Shown here in pieces: positions 7,292-10,520 of a DNA stretch of 10,520 bases (the stretch's first letter is position 1; each line of letters begins with the position of its first letter). The notes below the pieces were generated by a model that was given only the letters and a program-made list of their open reading frames with translations, had not been told where the DNA came from and made no database searches. Where the stretch lies: positions 12,122 through 22,641 of the forward strand of contig DYCT01000002.1 in NCBI GenBank assembly GCA_019417975.1, read 5' to 3'. This stretch comes from Bacteroides sp. (GTDB lineage: Bacteria; Bacteroidota; Bacteroidia; Bacteroidales; Bacteroidaceae). The translations under genes and the position numbers were made by a program.

Positions 7292-7938
7292 AAATGAAAG
7301 ACAATGTTTTTTTTGTAAGTGGCATTGATACCAATATAGGGAAAAGCTATGCCACAGGTTTTTTGGCTCACATGTGGACTGAACAAGGATTGCGTACCAT
7401 TACGCAGAAACTGGTACAGACTGGCAATGAAGCTATCTCGGAAGATATCGAGCTGCATCGTCGTATTATGGGGGGAGGACTTTTTCCCGAAGACCGTGAG
7501 GGACTTACGATGCCCGAAATTTTCTCTTACCCATGTTCGCCTCATCTCGCAGCAGAGATAGACCGTCGGCCTATCGACTTTGAAAAGATTCAGCAGGCCA
7601 CTTCTATCCTTTCAGAGCGTTTCGATGCCGTATTGCTTGAAGGAGCAGGCGGACTGATGGTACCTCTTACTCGCGATTTGCTTACTATCGATTATATCGC
7701 CCAGCACGATTATCCATTGGTGTTTGTAACCTCCGGTCGTTTGGGAAGCATCAATCACACCTTGTTGAGTTTTGAAGCTATCCAGCGTAGAGGCATCCGT
7801 CTGCACACAGTAGCGTTCAATCTATACCCGAAGGAAGAGGATACTCGCATTCAGCGCGATACGGAAAATTATATTCGCGACTATGTGCATATTCATTTTC
7901 CGGAAGCACGATTTATTGTGGTCCCTACACTGAAATGA
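7288..7938 (+). CDS. bioD: Dethiobiotin synthetase BioD
   Basis: A 216-aa ATP-dependent enzyme that carboxylates and cyclises 7,8-diaminopelargonate to dethiobiotin. The N-terminal nucleotide-binding loop is SGIDTNIGKSYATG (K19, S20); the family more often has GTDT and GKT, so both small changes are tolerated variants. TQKLVQTG (K41, T45) replaces the usual KPVASG/KPVQTG motif, with Leu for Pro. D53 (SEDIELHRR), YPCSPHLAA (81-89), LLEGAGGLMVPL (E118) and NLYP (N178) fit metal, substrate and nucleotide sites known from E. coli BioD. The start overlaps the bioC stop; an ATG at 7294 is an alternative. It is the last biotin gene. I see no hairpin terminator directly after it, so some transcription may continue into the small downstream gene. 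Confidence 0.94.
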   Translation: MKMKDNVFFVSGIDTNIGKSYATGFLAHMWTEQGLRTITQKLVQTGNEAISEDIELHRRIMGGGLFPEDREGLTMPEIFSYPCSPHLAAEIDRRPIDFEKIQQATSILSERFDAVLLEGAGGLMVPLTRDLLTIDYIAQHDYPLVFVTSGRLGSINHTLLSFEAIQRRGIRLHTVAFNLYPKEEDTRIQRDTENYIRDYVHIHFPEARFIVVPTLK

Positions 7939-7971
7939 TTGTTGGATAGTGCATTATTCGTGTAAAAGTTT

Positions 7972-7979
7972 TATCTTTG
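7972..7979 (+). promoter_or_regulatory. Predicted -7 promoter box upstream of the 63-aa ORF
   Basis: TATCTTTG matches the Bacteroidetes -7 consensus TAnnTTTG exactly and lies 27 nt before the ATG at 8007, the usual distance for a short leader. No convincing -33 TTTG is found at the expected place, so the promoter may be weak or need an activator. Confidence 0.45.
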
Positions 7980-8006
7980 TCGCCTTAGAATGTAGAATAA
8001 GAAAGT

Positions 8007-8198
8007 ATGGACAATTTACACAAGGCTATTACCGAAGGCATTGTTTTCAAAGGTTCGAAAGCAACTTCCGGCAAGAAAGAAGATAAAGTGAAAACCAAGG
8101 CGAAGAAGAAATCATATATTACCGGCTTGCATGGTTCGGGGTCGGCAAAGATGAAAGAAGAATATCGCCGTCGTCGTGCCAATCGACATAAGAAATGA
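8007..8198 (+). CDS. Small highly basic hypothetical protein (63 aa)
   Basis: I do not recognise a named family. Of 63 residues, 15 are Lys and 5 Arg against only 6 acidic ones, so the predicted charge is strongly positive. A short N-terminal part (NLHKAITEGIVFKGSKA) could form a helix or strand. It is followed by a Lys-rich linker (GKKEDKVKTKAKKK), a Gly/Ser turn (YITGLHGSGS) and a C-terminal YRRRRANRHKK that looks suited to binding RNA or DNA. No membrane segment is seen. Support for a real gene comes from a -7 box at 7972, a TAAGAAAG purine leader before the ATG, and a terminator that begins 18 nt after the stop. It lies tail-to-tail with recA, but nothing ties the two functionally. A ribosome- or nucleoid-associated role is a guess. 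Confidence 0.7.
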   Translation: MDNLHKAITEGIVFKGSKATSGKKEDKVKTKAKKKSYITGLHGSGSAKMKEEYRRRRANRHKK

Positions 8199-8215
8199 AA
8201 TACTGATTTACTCAC

Positions 8216-8251
8216 AAAAAAAGGCATCTTGCATAAGCGAGATGCCTTTTT
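8216..8251. terminator. Bidirectional intrinsic terminator between the 63-aa ORF and recA
   Basis: GGCATCT (8223-8229) and AGATGCC (8240-8246) form a perfect 7-bp stem, flanked by seven As (8216-8222) on the left and five Ts (8247-8251) on the right that can extend it. The T-tract serves rightward transcripts and the A-tract serves leftward recA transcripts. The position, between two converging genes and 4 nt beyond the recA stop, fits this use. Confidence 0.85.
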
Positions 8252-8255
8252 GAGT

Positions 8256-9296
8256 TTATTTGTCTTTATGCTCTTTCAAAGCTTTGGTGATGAGTTTTTC
8301 AAGCTCTTCTGCCAATTCCGGATTATCTTCGATGCATTGTTTTGAAGCATCGCGTCCCTGTCCCAGTTTAGTGTCGTTGTAGCTGTACCAGGCACCGCTT
8401 TTTTTGATGATGCCCAAGTCAGCTCCCAAGTCGATAATCTCACCCGAGCGAGAGATACCTTGTCCGAACATGATGTCGAATTCGGCACGACGGAAAGGAG
8501 GAGCTACTTTGTTTTTTACAATCTTCACTTTCGTCTGTTTACCGATTACTTCTTCACCGTCTTTGATGGCTTGTGAACCACGGATATCGATACGTACTGA
8601 TGCGTAGAACTTCAATGCATTACCACCGGTTGTTGTTTCCGGATTACCAAACATGACACCGATTTTTTCACGTAGCTGGTTGATGAAGATACAAGTGGTC
8701 TTGGTTTTGCTGATGGCCGAGGTCAGTTTGCGCAATGCTTGTGACATCAGTCGGGCTTGCAAGCCTACTTTGTTGTCTCCCATATCTCCTTCGATTTCAG
8801 CTTTTGGGGTAAGGGCAGCTACTGAGTCGATAACAACCAAGTCGATGGCTGAGGAGCGAATCAGCTGTTCGGCAATCTCCAATGCCTGTTCACCGTTGTC
8901 GGGCTGTGAGATGTAGAGGTTGTCCACATCTACTCCCAGACTTTCGGCATAGAAGCGGTCGAAAGCATGTTCGGCATCGATGATTGCTGCAATACCGCCC
9001 ATCTTTTGAGCTTCGGCAATGGCATGAATAGCCAAAGTGGTTTTACCGGATGACTCCGGACCGTAAATCTCGATGATACGACCGCGTGGATAACCTCCTA
9101 CGCCCAATGCCACATTCAAGGCAATAGAGCCTGAAGGGATTACCTCCACCTCTTGAATTCGGTCGTCGCCCAATTTCATGATAGATCCTTTGCCAAAATT
9201 CTTTTCAATCTTGTCCATCGCAGCTTGTAGCGCTTTTAGCTTTTCGCTGGATGGGGCATTGGTGTCGAATAATTCTTCTGTATCTTTTTTAGCCAT
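8256..9296 (-). CDS. recA: Recombinase RecA
   Basis: A full-length 346-aa RecA. It polymerises on single-stranded DNA, carries out homologous pairing and strand exchange, and usually triggers LexA self-cleavage. Walker A is GPESSGKTT (79-87), the catalytic Glu is E109 in DAEH, and Walker B is VVIDSVAAL (D157). Loop 2 with [23 protein letters not shown] (about 206-228) is intact, and the C-terminus is the usual charged tail. No intein or other insertion interrupts it. The ATG at 9296 follows a purine stretch (AAGAAAAGAAAA on the minus strand). The 46 nt separating it from the upstream dehydrogenase contain no TAnnTTTG box, so recA is probably read at least partly from a promoter upstream of that gene. 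I see no obvious SOS-type palindrome in this gap. Confidence 0.98.
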   Translation of the reverse strand: MAKKDTEELFDTNAPSSEKLKALQAAMDKIEKNFGKGSIMKLGDDRIQEVEVIPSGSIALNVALGVGGYPRGRIIEIYGPESSGKTTLAIHAIAEAQKMGGIAAIIDAEHAFDRFYAESLGVDVDNLYISQPDNGEQALEIAEQLIRSSAIDLVVIDSVAALTPKAEIEGDMGDNKVGLQARLMSQALRKLTSAISKTKTTCIFINQLREKIGVMFGNPETTTGGNALKFYASVRIDIRGSQAIKDGEEVIGKQTKVKIVKNKVAPPFRRAEFDIMFGQGISRSGEIIDLGADLGIIKKSGAWYSYNDTKLGQGRDASKQCIEDNPELAEELEKLITKALKEHKDK

Positions 9297-9342
9297 TTTT
9301 TCTTTTCTTGCTAAGGGTTAAAAATTTGCTGTACATGTAGTA

Positions 9343-10520
9343 TTACAGTTCCAAGTCACCGTCGATAACTTCATGCCAAGGCAAACCTTGCTTGTTCAGC
9401 TGTTCCATGAATGGATCCGGGTCGAACTCTTCTACATTCCATACGCCCGGACGTTTCCATAAGCCTTTCAGGAACATCATGGCACCAATCATGGCCGGTA
9501 CTCCGGTGGTATAGCTTACGCCCTGCATACCTGTTTCTTTGTAAGCTTCTTGATGGCTACAGTTGTTGTAAACGTAGTATGTACGTTCTTTTCCGTCTTT
9601 GATACCACGGATACGGCAACCGATAGATGTTTCGCCATCGTAGTTGGCTCCTAATTCTTGTGGGTTAGGCAACACGGCTTTCAAGAATTGCAAAGGCACG
9701 ATTTCCATACCGTTGTAGTTGATTGGGTCAATGCGTGCCATTCCTATATCTTGAATTACGCGCAAGTGAGTGAGATATTCCTGTCCGAAAGTCATCCAGA
9801 AACGAGCACGCTTGATGGTAGGATAATTTTTAACGAGCGATTCCAGCTCTTCGTGGTAAAGCAAGTAAGAGTCGCGAGGACCGATGTTCGGATAAGTCAA
9901 ATCCTTGTGGATTTCCAAAGGTTTGGTAGTAACCCATTTGCCATCTTCGTAATAGCGTCCGTTTTGAGTAATCTCGCGGATATTGATTTCCGGATTGAAG
10001 TTGGTGGCAAATGCCTTGTGGTGGTTACCGGCGTTGCAGTCGACGATATCAAGATATTGTATCTCGTCGAAATGATGTTTGGCTGCATAAGCAGTATATA
10101 CACCGCTCACACCCGGGTCGAATCCGCAACCCAAGATAGCAGTCAGTCCGGCTTCTTCAAAGCGTTTTTTATAGGCCCATTGCCAGCTGTATTCAAAGTG
10201 AGCAACATCTTTTGGCTCATAGTTGGCTGTATCCAGATAGTTTACTCCGGCTTGCAGACACGCCTCCATGATGGTCAGGTCCTGATACGGAAGTGCTACA
10301 TTGATAACGATTTCCGGTTTGAAGCTGTTGAACAGAGCTACCAGTTCGTCTACATTATCTGCATCTACCTGTGCGGTCTGTATATTCGGATTGCCAATGG
10401 CTTTCACAATAGCATCACACTTCGATTTTGTGCGGCTTGCAATCATGATGTCTGTAAATACATCCGCATTTTGAGCCACTTTGTGTGCGGCAACAGTACC
10501 TACACCGCCCGCACCAATAA
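9343..10520 (-). CDS. Saccharopine dehydrogenase-family protein, probable carboxy(nor)spermidine dehydrogenase, 5' truncated by window edge
   Basis: The frame is open to the right edge. The window holds 391 residues plus part of a codon, and the first of them (IGAGGVGTVAAHKVAQ) contain the Rossmann GxGGVG motif expected a few residues after the true start. The GTG at 10479 is therefore internal and only a few residues are missing. The length, the GCGFDPGVSGVYTAYA segment, the HKAFATNFNPEINIREI stretch and the TTGVPAMIGAMM segment fit the saccharopine dehydrogenase family, and the carboxyspermidine/carboxynorspermidine dehydrogenase branch known from Bacteroides and Campylobacter. That enzyme condenses putrescine or diaminopropane with aspartate semialdehyde using NADPH, in the alternative spermidine route. 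The partner decarboxylase (NspC) is not in the window. Family is sure; the exact substrate is inferred. Located 46 nt upstream of recA on the same strand. Confidence 0.85.
   Translation of the reverse strand, partial: IGAGGVGTVAAHKVAQNADVFTDIMIASRTKSKCDAIVKAIGNPNIQTAQVDADNVDELVALFNSFKPEIVINVALPYQDLTIMEACLQAGVNYLDTANYEPKDVAHFEYSWQWAYKKRFEEAGLTAILGCGFDPGVSGVYTAYAAKHHFDEIQYLDIVDCNAGNHHKAFATNFNPEINIREITQNGRYYEDGKWVTTKPLEIHKDLTYPNIGPRDSYLLYHEELESLVKNYPTIKRARFWMTFGQEYLTHLRVIQDIGMARIDPINYNGMEIVPLQFLKAVLPNPQELGANYDGETSIGCRIRGIKDGKERTYYVYNNCSHQEAYKETGMQGVSYTTGVPAMIGAMMFLKGLWKRPGVWNVEEFDPDPFMEQLNKQGLPWHEVIDGDLEL

Noticed and set aside
10477..10479. GTG as start of the dehydrogenase
   Set aside because: The frame continues upstream to the window edge and encodes the conserved GxGGVG dinucleotide-binding loop there.
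1..10520. Mobile elements, CRISPR arrays, tRNA or rRNA genes, defence systems
   Set aside because: No transposase, integrase, direct-repeat array, tRNA-like cloverleaf or rRNA segment is seen; the genes are core metabolic and housekeeping genes.

Overview
The window looks like a chromosomal segment of a Bacteroidales bacterium (Bacteroides/Phocaeicola-like). The reasons are the gene content, the AT-rich purine leaders that replace strong Shine-Dalgarno sites, -7 boxes of the TAnnTTTG type, the acidic C-terminal tail on Obg, and a leftward pair of a carboxy(nor)spermidine dehydrogenase-like gene and recA. I see no insertion sequence, prophage, CRISPR array, tRNA or rRNA. Assignments come from reading protein motifs; no database search was run.

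Layout. Positions 1-2010 (+) hold the end of a housekeeping operon: the C-terminal part of the GTPase Obg, a PgeF/YfiH-type copper-oxidase-like protein (LACC1 family), and a stand-alone B3/B4-domain protein. Positions 2011-2091 are a short promoter region with a TTTC-N19-TATATTTG promoter; its -7 box is one arm of a perfect 8-bp dyad. Positions 2092-2433 encode an unrecognised 113-aa protein. Its stop codon runs into a strong terminator-like hairpin with a U-tract, and bioB starts only 13 nt after that tract. Positions 2490-7938 (+) are a tightly packed biotin cluster bioB-bioA-bioF-bioG-bioC-bioD. Four of its five junctions overlap and the fifth has a 9-nt gap. Positions 8007-8198 encode a 63-aa very basic protein with its own -7 box, followed by a bidirectional terminator. 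Positions 8256-10520 (-) hold recA and, upstream of it on the same strand, the dehydrogenase-like gene, which runs off the right edge.

How the genes work together. BioC methylates malonyl-ACP so that fatty-acid synthesis can elongate it to pimeloyl-ACP methyl ester. BioG (in place of E. coli BioH) removes the methyl group. BioF joins pimeloyl-ACP with alanine to give KAPA, BioA transaminates KAPA to DAPA, BioD closes the ureido ring to give dethiobiotin, and BioB inserts sulfur. The set is therefore complete from malonyl-ACP to biotin. BirA and a biotin transporter are not in the window.

The most interesting part is the control region in front of bioB (about 2041-2490). It contains a possible operator over the promoter, an unknown leader-like ORF, and a terminator hairpin placed where a ribosome at the ORF stop codon would cover its 5' arm. 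This arrangement suggests attenuation of the biotin operon. The BioB protein also has Ser where E. coli BioB has a [2Fe-2S] cluster cysteine.
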